From IMG/VR virus record IMGVR_UViG_3300007515_000012, positions 1 to 47,373 of that record: a stretch of 47,373 nucleotides of DNA. One strand, written 5' to 3'. This document shows positions 1 through 6,456 of this stretch, piece after piece; the stretch's first letter is position 1; every line of letters begins with the position of its first letter. The notes below the pieces were generated by a model. It had not been told where the DNA came from, did no database searches, and saw only the letters and a program-made list of their open reading frames with translations. The translations under genes were made by a program, and so were the position numbers. The DNA is from a virus.

Positions 1-846
1 GTAGTACGTACGCTTTGTCTGTTATCTTTGTCCGTACTTCAGAACGACTCTGACTGGGGCTGTGCAATCGGAGATTGCTACGCCGAAGTCCTTTCCCTCA
101 TCCCCCACCCATTCCCCTTTGCACTGTGTTTAGGACAGTCAACTACGGCAATCGGAAGTGCGTAGATTGCTCGTAGTTACGTAAGCCCTAATCACAGCGC
201 AATCCAGTGGTCTTGTGACCACAGCACACCACGGAGCGATCCGTGGACGATCGACCGAAATCGGAGATTTCTATGCGCGAAGAAATTATCGGGTCCCTTG
301 AACTAAGTCTTAGACACCTCATACTATGAGGAAGCCTTAGTTCTTTCCCGATAATTTCGACCGAGTTCGCGCTGGGGTGTTTGGTTTGTATGAAACGCGA
401 CTACTAACGGCGTTGAGCGACGTAACCAAAAAATGGGAGAGAACATTTTTTGCTAAGTCTACTCCACTGTCGTAGAGGCAAGATCCTCAACACTGCGTGT
501 TGATTGCCTCTACTTATCCGTAAGTAGTCCGTAGGTAAAGCTGTGCAATCGAAGATTGCTACGCTTGCCGGCTCTTAAGTAGACACACACAGTCTCCGTA
601 CGTTAGCTAATTTACGGCTTGGAACTCGGAAGAGCGTCGAGTTCCTAAGTCTCTCCGTCAAAAGTAAACATGGCAGGTATGTAACCTCTGCGTAAAATCA
701 TCCTCACGTAAGTCTACTCGCAAGCGAGCGACTAAGTTTCTGTATTTTACACATAGCTTACATATCGCAAGCGACCATGTTGACTTTTGCTCCGAAATTA
801 ACTCACGTTCTACGACTGCGTGTGCAGAGTGCGTACGCTTTTTTGA
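1..846 (+). ncRNA. Candidate large structured non-coding RNA (ornate, about 0.85 kb)
   Basis: I found no convincing protein gene here. The stretch is filled with nested perfect inverted repeats: 64-69/73-78; 141-147/172-178 enclosing 148-153/165-170; 207-212/217-222; 229-235/240-246 with a GCGA (GNRA) loop; 257-262/266-271; 275-281/366-372 enclosing 282-293/347-358, 300-307/336-343 and 317-322/326-331; 380-386/424-430; 472-481/504-513 enclosing 488-493/497-502; 510-516/521-527 with a TCCG (UNCG-type) loop; 545-550/554-559; 621-628/638-645; and a long arm 659-673/775-789 (one mismatch) enclosing 676-684/758-766, 692-698/744-750 and 717-720/725-728. It ends at an intrinsic terminator (818-844). 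GNRA/UNCG loops and the terminator favour a plus-strand RNA. Size and ornateness recall the phage-associated GOLLD and ROOL classes, but I cannot test homology. The 5' end may lie beyond base 1 if the molecule is circular. A DNA-level role (origin, packaging site) is the main alternative. Confidence 0.6.
818..844 (+). terminator. Rho-independent terminator at the end of the structured RNA region
   Basis: An 8-bp stem with two G-U pairs (818-825 with 831-838) closes a 5-nt AGAGT loop and is followed directly by six T (839-844). It sits at the 3' edge of the hairpin-rich segment and 23 bases before the first protein gene, so it would release the non-coding RNA before translation begins. Genes downstream would need read-through or their own promoter. 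Confidence 0.6.
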
Positions 847-867
847 TTAATTCATAGGAGGTTGATC

Positions 868-1011
868 ATGAAATCCAAGCTTACATTCAGACCATTTGAA
901 GGTTTGGCTCACATCATTGATGTACCGAACACGTTCAAGACCGAAGCGGAATTCCGTATTGAGATTAGGGGTTCTGAAGGGCGATGGTCTTTACGAAAGA
1001 TTAGGAGGTAG
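868..1011 (+). CDS. Small hypothetical protein (47 aa)
   Basis: A 47-residue ORF starts at ATG 868 behind a perfect AGGAGG (856-861), 6 nt upstream. The product is basic at both ends (MKSKLTF...LRKIRR) with no recognised domain. It is the first protein gene after the structured region. Its stop codon lies inside the Shine-Dalgarno region of the next gene, so the two are probably translationally linked. The sequence around the start is nearly repeated at the next gene (AGGAGG, then TTGATC, start codon, AAATCC), suggesting duplication of the initiation region. Function unknown. Confidence 0.6.
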   Translation: MKSKLTFRPFEGLAHIIDVPNTFKTEAEFRIEIRGSEGRWSLRKIRR

Positions 1012-1017
1012 TTGATC

Positions 1018-1269
1018 TTGAAATCCATTTCGATATTTGAGTTTGGTAGTAGCCGTATGGTTGATGGCGTACTTGTTGATGAACAGGTGCGCTATCGGCT
1101 ATCGGATTCTACTGTTAGTTTTGAAGATTTTGAGCTAGTAGCGCGTATAGCTCAAATCAAACTGAACGCACCCCGCGATCAGGTTGTATACATTAAATCA
1201 ACGCGTTTAAACCCAGTTCCAAAAACAATTTGGACAATACACATACATAAGGATACACACAATGAATAA
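1018..1269 (+). CDS. Small hypothetical protein (83 aa)
   Basis: The frame opens with TTG at 1012 and again at 1018. I prefer TTG 1018 because it gives a 9-nt spacing from AGGAGG (1003-1008) and aligns with the ATG of the preceding gene in a duplicated start context. The product (MKSISIFEF...) appears to be mixed alpha/beta, with an internal stretch ARIAQIKLNAPRDQVVYIKS. No family recognised. It overlaps the next gene by 8 nt, which indicates an operon. Confidence 0.6.
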   Translation: MKSISIFEFGSSRMVDGVLVDEQVRYRLSDSTVSFEDFELVARIAQIKLNAPRDQVVYIKSTRLNPVPKTIWTIHIHKDTHNE

Positions 1270-2224
1270 AACCGATGTGGATATGGCAACCACTGAAAAT
1301 GCCATCGAAAACCCAATTACAGGTACAGAGCTTTCAAATCAACGACAAGTTGAGAAGCTCATGCGAGAACTCAAAAATGTTCTCGATTTCTCAGTCGCCG
1401 AAAGGCTAACTAAGGATCCTGCACATCCCGACAACCCTTGGGCTTTAATGAAGGCTTGGCGAATAGGTGATGACCGATTCGCAGGCTGGCTCGGTTGGAA
1501 GGAGAAGGACGGAGACTTTGCTTTCCGTTCACATGCTTGGGGCATCTTGCCATTACATGAGGACACTCCATTAACTTGGGTGGACTCAAAAGGTATGAGT
1601 TCTGCTAACGCCTCTAAAGGGCAAGTTACCCCAGTTAACACTAACCCATACTATGACATGATGCGGTGTGAGCCGTTAGTTACACAGCTACTATATGTTG
1701 TGAAGCCTGCCGAGCAGTACGGTATCGGAGCTGATGCACTACTAGTCAGGTCAATATTTCCACCTGAATTTGATGACTACAATCCTGAAACAGAAACAGG
1801 ACTCGTCATTCAGTCGGAAAGAGTTGAACTGACTAAGGGAGGAGTTACCGAAGACAGGTACTCTCTAGTGGAACACTCATACAGCGTTGATGCGGAAACA
1901 GGTGAGAAGCGACCAGCTACTCGCACTATTCCCTTCTACGTTGATGCAGACAACACTGAAGTGCTTTACTCGACTGGCAACGCTGGTCGTACGATAGCAA
2001 CTAGAGCGCACTCTAGGATGACTGGCGACAGATACCGATACGTTGCAAGTGCTGAAGTTGATGGCGACCTCATCAACTGGATGGACGAACTCCGATCCGC
2101 AATGTGGGGAGAAGAATTCGCCAAGCAACAAATAAGAGATGCTGAAATCAAAATCGAAGCATCTCTCAACTACGGCAGAGCGAGCATTGACTTGCTTGCA
2201 GGAAGCCATGTCAAGAGTGCGTAA
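1262..2224 (+). CDS. Hypothetical early phage protein (320 aa)
   Basis: At 320 residues this is one of the longest left-arm products and it is unrecognised. The N-terminal 40 residues are polar and probably disordered. The middle is rich in Trp and Asp (PWALMKAWRIGDDRFAGWLG), and the C-terminal 50 residues look helical and charged (ELRSAMWGEEFAKQQIRDAE). There is no signal peptide, membrane segment or clear catalytic motif. It starts 8 nt inside the previous gene, with AAGGA about 8 nt upstream. Codons look more C-rich than in the AT-rich small genes that follow, which may mark a different origin. It is followed by the hairpin-rich region 2225-2712. Confidence 0.7.
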   Translation: MNKTDVDMATTENAIENPITGTELSNQRQVEKLMRELKNVLDFSVAERLTKDPAHPDNPWALMKAWRIGDDRFAGWLGWKEKDGDFAFRSHAWGILPLHEDTPLTWVDSKGMSSANASKGQVTPVNTNPYYDMMRCEPLVTQLLYVVKPAEQYGIGADALLVRSIFPPEFDDYNPETETGLVIQSERVELTKGGVTEDRYSLVEHSYSVDAETGEKRPATRTIPFYVDADNTEVLYSTGNAGRTIATRAHSRMTGDRYRYVASAEVDGDLINWMDELRSAMWGEEFAKQQIRDAEIKIEASLNYGRASIDLLAGSHVKSA

Positions 2225-2712
2225 CCTCCAGCACTCAGGAAGGGGGGGGCGAAAGCCCTCCCCTACCACTCCGTTCGGGCTTAAGGGAGCGCCAAAGCAG
2301 GCTCCCTTAAGAATCCCTCTGCTTTTTTTGCTCGCTGGGCATTCTGCGAATGCCCGGCTTCGCCGAAGCGATAAGAGCAAGAGCAAGAGCAAAAACTTTA
2401 AGCGCCCAATTTCAAGAGAAGTCAACGAAATTAAAATTTCGGACTTCTTAGAAATCCCGCGGACCCCACCCTTAAGAGCAAGAGATAGTATCGGGGAACT
2501 TAATTCAAATCGAAAGAGCGTAGATTTGAATGAAGTTCCGCATATTTTCTGGACTGCCAGCAATTCAGCCCAACTACTAAAGCCGAACCTTGCTGACCGT
2601 GCGCTGAGAAAAAATCTTGTGAAGGGAACAGGAAGGGAATGTAATGGGTTTAGAAGACTAAATAGTTGGGTTTCTTACGAAGGATTAATAGGTAGTTATT
2701 CAAGGAGTCCAT
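2225..2712 (+). other. Hairpin-rich non-coding stretch
   Basis: This 488-base gap has no credible gene but many strong inverted repeats. A G-rich hairpin (2242-2249/2254-2261) has a GAAA tetraloop. An 11-bp perfect stem joins 2280-2290 and 2301-2311. The stem 2335-2344/2348-2357 has a TGC loop. A nested structure spans 2409-2455 (2417-2423/2442-2448 and 2426-2432/2435-2441), and another spans 2495-2539 (2495-2501/2533-2539 and 2504-2511/2523-2530). Tandem AAGAGC units lie around 2373-2390. The loop at 2512-2522 (GAAAGAGCGTA) resembles loops at 154-164 and 629-637, linking this stretch to region 1-846. It could be a second structured RNA, a leader or a terminator array. Confidence 0.5.
2280..2329 (+). 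terminator. Stem-loop followed by T-run, possible pseudoknot terminator
   Basis: An 11-bp perfect stem (2280-2290/2301-2311) is followed 11 nt later by seven T (2323-2329). The loop bases 2294-2300 (AAAGCAG) are complementary to 2319-2325 (CTGCTTT), so either an H-type pseudoknot or an alternative terminator hairpin directly abutting the T-run can form. It lies shortly after the 320-aa gene, so it may end or attenuate transcription of the first operon. Confidence 0.45.
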
Positions 2713-2991
2713 ATGGAAAAATGTCCACGTTGTAATAAGAATGAGTTATATCCTACTCAAGTTTTTAATTGTTTAAGTCGTACTACTAGGTCAGCTGATA
2801 CTGAACCTGTTTATGTTTGTAATCCTTGTGGGACTGATGAGGCGTTACAGCAGTGGGAGTTGGAGGGTTATTGCACTCCTCAAGATGAGTGGCCTATTAA
2901 AGAGCATGTTTATAAGAATGCTATTAGAGCATTTCAACAGTCGCATGATATTCATATAACAGAATTAATGGAAGGTGAGTTTAGTGATTAG
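2713..2991 (+). CDS. Zinc-ribbon phage protein (92 aa)
   Basis: This small soluble protein has two CxxC knuckles, C4/C7 (CPRC) and a second pair around C36/C39 (CNPCGTDEA). The layout is typical of small phage zinc-ribbon proteins, and the CNPCGTDEA-type second knuckle recurs in many actinophage and cyanophage ORFs of unknown function. The rest is acidic with aromatic residues. The start follows AAGGAG with 5-nt spacing. It is the first of a run of short, AT-rich, overlapping genes and overlaps the next by 8 nt. Nucleic-acid or protein binding is likely; exact role unknown. Confidence 0.75.
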   Translation: MEKCPRCNKNELYPTQVFNCLSRTTRSADTEPVYVCNPCGTDEALQQWELEGYCTPQDEWPIKEHVYKNAIRAFQQSHDIHITELMEGEFSD

Positions 2992-3124
2992 TTATCGGAT
3001 TCAAACACGGTCAAGTGGGAATGTTTTACATACTGTAGAACATGGAGAAAAGATAGACATTTTAGAAGATATGGAATGTCTTGGAATGGTCACAGAAATA
3101 GAGATGTATTTAGATGAGTCTTAG
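2984..3124 (+). CDS. Small hypothetical protein (46 aa)
   Basis: A 46-codon ORF starts at GTG 2984, preceded by AGGTGAG. It overlaps the zinc-ribbon gene by 8 nt and the next ORF by 11 nt. The product (VISYRIQTRSSG...YLDES) is short, mildly acidic at the C-terminus and without cysteine pairs. Its support is the uninterrupted frame, the tight overlaps on both sides, and the gap it fills between neighbours. No family recognised. Confidence 0.5.
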   Translation: MISYRIQTRSSGNVLHTVEHGEKIDILEDMECLGMVTEIEMYLDES

Positions 3125-3266
3125 TCCAAAGCAGTTATGTGAATTGTGTGATTCAGTTATTTCTGAGATCGTTACGCATTCGACTATTCCGGGTGTAACG
3201 GAGATGGTTGATGATGCTGTTGTTTGTAGTGAGTGTTTTGATGAAGCAAGAGGGGAGTTGTACTAA
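3114..3266 (+). CDS. Zinc-knuckle microprotein (50 aa)
   Basis: This 50-residue product has CELC near residue 9 and CSEC near residue 38, a compact two-knuckle zinc-binding arrangement. It ends at TAA 3264-3266, immediately followed by the next ATG at 3267. The upstream ribosome site is weak, so translation is probably coupled to the preceding ORF. It is one of several CxxC microproteins in this arm and likely folds around one Zn ion. Function unknown. Confidence 0.6.
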   Translation: MSLSPKQLCELCDSVISEIVTHSTIPGVTEMVDDAVVCSECFDEARGELY

Positions 3267-3470
3267 ATGTTTATAGATTTCACAAAAGAAATGATGAAAA
3301 GAAATTTCGCTGAAGATGGTGTGCCGAATATAGATGAGTTTATAGCTTGGCTGGAACCTAATGAAGATGATGATTTTGAAACGATGGCATGTAAATCATT
3401 TCTTGTTTTGTTTAAAGAGGTGTTGCAAGCAAATACGAGAATTGCTGAATTGGAAAGGAAGTCGGTATGA
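3267..3470 (+). CDS. Small acidic hypothetical protein (67 aa)
   Basis: The start ATG directly abuts the previous stop (TAAATG). The protein is acidic, with a run EPNEDDDFE around residues 30-38, and is predicted mostly helical, ending in a charged helix (QANTRIAELERKSV). There is no cysteine cluster or membrane segment. It lies in a chain of abutting genes. Not recognised. Confidence 0.6.
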   Translation: MFIDFTKEMMKRNFAEDGVPNIDEFIAWLEPNEDDDFETMACKSFLVLFKEVLQANTRIAELERKSV

Positions 3471-3686
3471 ATGACTGAGTGTAGGTATTGCAACAAGATT
3501 ATTATTCTCGACACGCTTAATGATATATGGCGTAGCGAAGAGGACGGTGTGATTTCATGCCGTAAGAACACTAAGAAGAGTGCGTATAGATGGACACATC
3601 AGCCGTATCCACTGAAAGAAATGAATCATAACGGAGCTGTATGGTTTGTCCAAGATAAGGAGAGTAATGAGCCAAGTCAGGTTTAA
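3471..3686 (+). CDS. Small CxxC protein (71 aa)
   Basis: The product starts MTECRYCNKII and has a further Cys at about residue 30, followed by Tyr/Trp-rich sequence. This resembles the small actinophage proteins that begin with a Cys knuckle and carry a WR...C...H segment, and a single zinc site (C4, C7, C30 plus a His) is plausible. It starts directly after the previous stop and overlaps the next ORF by 20 nt. Role unknown. Confidence 0.6.
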   Translation: MTECRYCNKIIILDTLNDIWRSEEDGVISCRKNTKKSAYRWTHQPYPLKEMNHNGAVWFVQDKESNEPSQV

Positions 3687-3807
3687 AGTTGAGAATCAAA
3701 AATATGTATGGATTTCTAATTTCCATGAAGAAACTTTAGGTGAGTTTATTTTAAAGGTGGCTATTGAAGACACTTTAGAAGGGGAAAGACATTATGAATA
3801 CAACTAA
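3667..3807 (+). CDS. Small hypothetical protein (46 aa)
   Basis: The start at ATG 3667 follows GGAGAG with 2-4 nt spacing, inside the end of the previous gene, and the stop is at 3805-3807 inside the next one. The product (MSQVRFKVENQKYVWISNF...) looks like a short beta-rich chain. Evidence is limited to the open frame, a ribosome site and the filling of an otherwise empty gap in a gapless operon. Confidence 0.5.
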   Translation: MSQVRFKVENQKYVWISNFHEETLGEFILKVAIEDTLEGERHYEYN

Positions 3808-4000
3808 GAAGGTTGAAGTCAGTGTTTTCTGGAGAATCGAAGACACAGCAGAAATAGAAGTGCCTTATGAGACTTCGCTTAGAGAAGTAAGAGACATGAT
3901 TGTTTGGGATGATGACAAATTTGATATTACAAATGGGACTATGACTGAATTCGATGTTTCTTCAGTTGAAGATGAAGAAGGAAATGAGTGGCAGTTATGA
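3794..4000 (+). CDS. Small acidic hypothetical protein (68 aa)
   Basis: The product begins MNTTKKVEVSVFWRIEDTAE, then alternates beta-like and acidic stretches and ends EDEEGNEWQL. A GGGGAAAG ribosome site precedes the ATG. It overlaps neighbours by 14 and 4 nt. The pattern of an N-terminal beta strand pair followed by an acidic helix is common in small phage proteins of unknown function. No domain recognised. Confidence 0.6.
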   Translation: MNTTKKVEVSVFWRIEDTAEIEVPYETSLREVRDMIVWDDDKFDITNGTMTEFDVSSVEDEEGNEWQL

Positions 4001-4326
4001 TGGAAATAACTGACGAAATTAGTGGGTATGGTGACCTTCATCCTATTTATTGGAGAGAATATCCGGGTGAATGGTTGAGATTTCATGCTGATAACCCTGA
4101 GGTGTATGAACATTTGCATCGGATGGCAATAGATTTACTTGAGCTTGGGCGTAGGAAATGGGGAATTAAATCTCTTATTGAGGTAGTGCGTTGGCAGATA
4201 GCAATGAATACTACTGATCCTGTGTTCAAGATTAATAACAATCATGCTCCGTATTATGCGAGGTATTTGATGGACATGGAGCCTCGGTTAAGAGACTTCT
4301 TTAATATAAGAAAGGTGAAGCAATAA
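3997..4326 (+). CDS. Conserved-type phage hypothetical protein (109 aa)
   Basis: I chose ATG 3997, which gives an ATGA overlap with the previous stop. GTG 3988 (5 nt after AAGGA) is a credible alternative adding three residues. The protein carries a pattern seen in many phage ORFs: NPEVYEHLHRMAIDLLELG, then IEVVRWQIAM, then FKINNNHAPYYARYLM, ending with an FFNIR motif. The Asn-rich NNN-YYAR segment and the conserved Arg/Trp suggest a real fold of unknown activity. It is probably soluble and helical. Confidence 0.7.
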   Translation: MMEITDEISGYGDLHPIYWREYPGEWLRFHADNPEVYEHLHRMAIDLLELGRRKWGIKSLIEVVRWQIAMNTTDPVFKINNNHAPYYARYLMDMEPRLRDFFNIRKVKQ

Positions 4327-4478
4327 TGGAAAATCAACTTAGTCCTTTAGAGACTGCGGAGTTATTAAAAGTAGGTAAAGACTACTCAACAGATGAGTTA
4401 TTAAATATGTTTCCTCAATCAGAGGGACATTTGTACATCGGTTGGGATGAACTAGAAGAAGGGAACCAGTATGACTGA
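4326..4478 (+). CDS. Small acidic hypothetical protein (50 aa)
   Basis: The start ATG overlaps the previous stop by one base (TAATG), with AAAGGTG a few bases upstream. The product (MENQLSPLETAELLKVGKDY...) begins with a helix-like segment and ends acidic. It overlaps the next gene by 8 nt. It is supported by the start context and by filling the gap; no family recognised. Confidence 0.55.
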   Translation: MENQLSPLETAELLKVGKDYSTDELLNMFPQSEGHLYIGWDELEEGNQYD

Positions 4479-4782
4479 TTTCATTACTGGAATTGAAATA
4501 GATGAGAACAAAGCTGATAGTTATTTTACATTTAAGATAACTCGTCTTATATGGGATGAGGAAGATAACAGATGGGCTAATAGAACTATATTAAGTAGAC
4601 AATATTCTCATTATGACGATGTTGTTGAAGCAGTGCATGACAATCTAATGCGTTGGGAACGTGACAATAAGCATGTAAAGAATTGGAACGAGAAAGATGC
4701 AGAAGAAAGATTTAATCGTACCGATTATTATGAAGGAACGAATGCATTGGAATTTAAAGAAGATTTCACGAAGGATAATTAG
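4471..4782 (+). CDS. Hypothetical protein (103 aa)
   Basis: This is an acidic, aromatic-rich protein. It opens MTDFITGIEIDENKADSYFT and continues with a beta-like segment and charged helices containing several Trp-Arg/Asn pairs. There is no cysteine or membrane segment. GAAGAAGGG precedes the start, 8 nt inside the previous gene. The frame is clean and codon use matches its AT-rich neighbours. Function not recognised. Confidence 0.65.
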   Translation: MTDFITGIEIDENKADSYFTFKITRLIWDEEDNRWANRTILSRQYSHYDDVVEAVHDNLMRWERDNKHVKNWNEKDAEERFNRTDYYEGTNALEFKEDFTKDN

Positions 4783-4795
4783 GGAGTTGGTCTTG

Positions 4796-4939
4796 ATGTC
4801 CAAAAGAAAAGTTTGCTCCACTAAGGGATGCGATGTGGTCTTAAGTGTGTATAATAAGATGAAGAAGTGTGCTTCTTGTGTATATACTGAAAGAAAGAAA
4901 TTATACGGTGAAGATATTGCCGAATTATTACGGAAATGA
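4796..4939 (+). CDS. Cysteine-rich basic microprotein (47 aa)
   Basis: The open frame extends upstream to 4697, but ATG 4796 is preferred: it follows AGGGAG (4781-4786) with about 9-nt spacing and starts after the previous stop. The 47-residue product begins MSKRKVCSTKGCDVVL and contains CASC later, giving a Cx4C...CxxC zinc-finger-like set in a lysine-rich chain. This is compatible with nucleic-acid binding. It is one of at least five Cys-knuckle microproteins in this arm. Confidence 0.6.
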   Translation: MSKRKVCSTKGCDVVLSVYNKMKKCASCVYTERKKLYGEDIAELLRK

Positions 4940-4945
4940 GGGGTT

Positions 4946-5251
4946 ATGATACCTGAATTGAAATACGATCATGTAATTACAGACACTACTGAGAATACAG
5001 TAGTTGAAAGACATACATTACGAGGAACATCCGAGAATATAGATATAACTATTGAAGCTGATAACAGCTGGGTAAATATTTTTGATGGGTATGACAGAAA
5101 TGATACTCCATATGTTAACATTAGTTTATCAAATGTATGGCTTAGGGTTCCGATAAAAACTTTAGAGGAAATTCTAAAGAAGGGTAATGCATTTATAGAT
5201 GAACACAACCACCGTCAGCAGGAACAGGATCTTGTCTCCGAAGTTGACTGA
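4946..5251 (+). CDS. Hypothetical protein (101 aa)
   Basis: The start follows a GAGGGG sequence. The protein looks beta-rich up to about residue 75 (ENIDITIEADNSWVNIFDG, then YVNISLSNVWLRVP) and ends in a charged helix. No domain recognised. Its last 53 bases overlap the next ORF, an unusually long overlap for this operon, so either this C-terminus or the next start may be misplaced. Confidence 0.6.
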   Translation: MIPELKYDHVITDTTENTVVERHTLRGTSENIDITIEADNSWVNIFDGYDRNDTPYVNISLSNVWLRVPIKTLEEILKKGNAFIDEHNHRQQEQDLVSEVD

Positions 5252-5501
5252 CGCTAAAGCACCTGATGTCAGTGAAGTTTTAAAATTTCCTGTAGAAAAA
5301 GTCAGGTTTAAAACCATTTCGTGGATAGTAGAAGACATCGTAGATGATGGTCTTGAAAAACTACACCGCGGTGTACATGCTGATATTGAGGGGCTAAAGA
5401 CAGCAAAGACAGATTGTTTGGAATCTTTAATGATTGCTTACAATTATATAGACCGCTGGGTCACCTCAAAAGTAGCTGAATTAGAGAACGAACCGTTCTA
5501 A
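5199..5501 (+). CDS. Hypothetical protein (100 aa)
   Basis: The frame opens at ATG 5199, 53 nt inside the preceding gene and without a good ribosome site. No later in-frame ATG, GTG or TTG appears before the conserved-looking core, so I kept the first. The C-terminal two thirds are helical and charged (VEDIVDDGLEKLHRGVHADI). No motif recognised. The downstream gap of about 20 nt holds a GAAAGAAG ribosome site for the next gene. Confidence 0.55.
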   Translation: MNTTTVSRNRILSPKLTDAKAPDVSEVLKFPVEKVRFKTISWIVEDIVDDGLEKLHRGVHADIEGLKTAKTDCLESLMIAYNYIDRWVTSKVAELENEPF

Positions 5502-5523
5502 ATAACAGAAAGAAGTTACATTG

Positions 5524-5766
5524 ATGGACTTAGAGGACGCATACTCCGCGCGCGCTGAAGAAGTTGCGTCGGATGTGTGGGATATGACATTGGCTGAAGT
5601 CAGAACTGAATTGAAAGATTCTTTAAACGTTCTTGGCTGGACAGTTGATGACATACATTCAATTCTGTACGAAAAACGTATAGAAGAAATAATAGATACA
5701 GCCTTATCTGCTGAAGTGGATAGGCAAATTGACGAACATAAGGAGATAAAACATGGCGCAAGCTAA
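5524..5766 (+). CDS. Small acidic hypothetical protein (80 aa)
   Basis: ATG 5524 is chosen over TTG 5521 on start-codon preference; GAAAGAAG lies about 8 nt upstream. The product is an acidic helical protein (MDLEDAYSARAEEVASDVWD...) with no cysteines or hydrophobic segment. Its last 14 bases overlap the SSB gene, and the SSB ribosome site (AGGAG) lies inside it, implying coupled translation. It may be an SSB-linked early protein, but nothing in the sequence gives a function. Confidence 0.6.
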   Translation: MDLEDAYSARAEEVASDVWDMTLAEVRTELKDSLNVLGWTVDDIHSILYEKRIEEIIDTALSAEVDRQIDEHKEIKHGAS

Positions 5767-6163
5767 TCAAATCGTAGTATGGGGTAACCTTACTAGAGAT
5801 CCTGAGTTAAAATTCTTTGAGAATGGAAACTCTGTCTGTAACACCGGACTTGCGATCAACAAGAAATGGACATCGCCGGACGGTGCCGAAAAAGAAAGCA
5901 CAGAATTCCTCGACCTTGCAATCTGGGGTCAAATGGGTGAGAATGTGGCTGAGTCTTTCGGTCGTGGCGATCGTGTCATGGTTGTGGGTAGTCTTAAAAT
6001 CAATCGTGTTGATAAAGATGATGGGTCTAAAGCCCAGTATCCTGAAATCTCGGTTGAAGAGATTGGTGCGACGGTTAGGTGGGCGACCACTGTTGTAAAG
6101 AAAAATGAGAAAGGATCTTCGACAGGTGCTAAGAGTAATCCGGTACCTGAAGAGGTGTTCTAA
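5753..6163 (+). CDS. ssb: Single-stranded DNA-binding protein (136 aa)
   Basis: This is a recognisable OB-fold SSB of bacterial/phage type. It has an opening strand (NQIVVWGNLTRDPELKFFE), a central segment (TEFLDLAIWGQMGENVAESF), GDRVMVVGSLKINR, and a closing strand ending IGATVRWAT at about residue 112. A short flexible tail ends PVPEEVF, an acidic, Phe-terminated tip similar in character to the DDIPF-type tail that recruits partner proteins. The start follows AAGGAG with about 8-nt spacing. SSB coats single-stranded DNA during replication and recombination. Here it is the last gene before the structured segment 6164-6456 and is one of few recognisable replication proteins in the window. Confidence 0.95.
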   Translation: MAQANQIVVWGNLTRDPELKFFENGNSVCNTGLAINKKWTSPDGAEKESTEFLDLAIWGQMGENVAESFGRGDRVMVVGSLKINRVDKDDGSKAQYPEISVEEIGATVRWATTVVKKNEKGSSTGAKSNPVPEEVF

Positions 6164-6456
6164 TTCGCACATGTTCTACTAAAGCAGGAGAAGCAGGGTT
6201 GGTCCCGAAGGGAGAATACCTTGTGTGATGGATGACTGTGGCGGTGTGCGCACGGTACATGGAGGACATGCAGGCCCGCATTGCCTGTTGAATCTTGTAC
6301 TTGACCGAGTAGTAGAACAGATACCCTATAGCCTCGTGGACGTAAAGCCTCACGGACGAATGGGTATTGATAGTGGCAGGGGGGTGGTTCCCTCCAGTTG
6401 ATCAGGAGCTAATGACCTTAACCCCTGTCACTATCAACAACTAAAATAGGAATATT
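6164..6456 (+). ncRNA. Structured intergenic RNA or whiB-like leader
   Basis: The 293-base gap between ssb and the whiB-like gene has long-range complementarity suggesting a folded RNA. A 10-bp helix joins 6172-6181 and 6310-6319. A helix joins 6321-6326 and 6362-6367. A 16-pair helix with one G-U joins 6367-6382 and 6422-6437 and ends about 20 nt before the whiB-like start. Inside are local hairpins, including a CAGGC...GCCTG stem near 6270-6290 and a CTCC...GGAG stem near 6392-6408. No T-run follows, so a cis-acting leader or a processed RNA fits better than a terminator. I saw no tRNA, tmRNA or RNase P signature. Confidence 0.5.

Noticed and set aside
1-867. tRNA genes inside the structured region
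   Set aside because: Stems do not form a cloverleaf and no GGTTCRA-type T-loop was found on either strand.
2139-2735. Open frame of 198 codons across the hairpin-rich gap
   Set aside because: It overlaps the 320-aa gene by 86 nt and the next gene start, has low-complexity Arg/Ser/Lys sequence, no ribosome site, and runs through strong hairpins that explain the DNA better.
2830-2860. CTGATGAG resembling a hammerhead ribozyme core
   Set aside because: It lies inside the zinc-ribbon gene, encodes part of the conserved GTDEA-like motif, and lacks the GAAA/stem partners of a hammerhead.
6164-6456. Possible tmRNA, tRNA or RNase P RNA
   Set aside because: No T-arm consensus, CCA end, tRNA-like acceptor or RNase P core sequence was visible, so I kept it as an unclassified structured segment.
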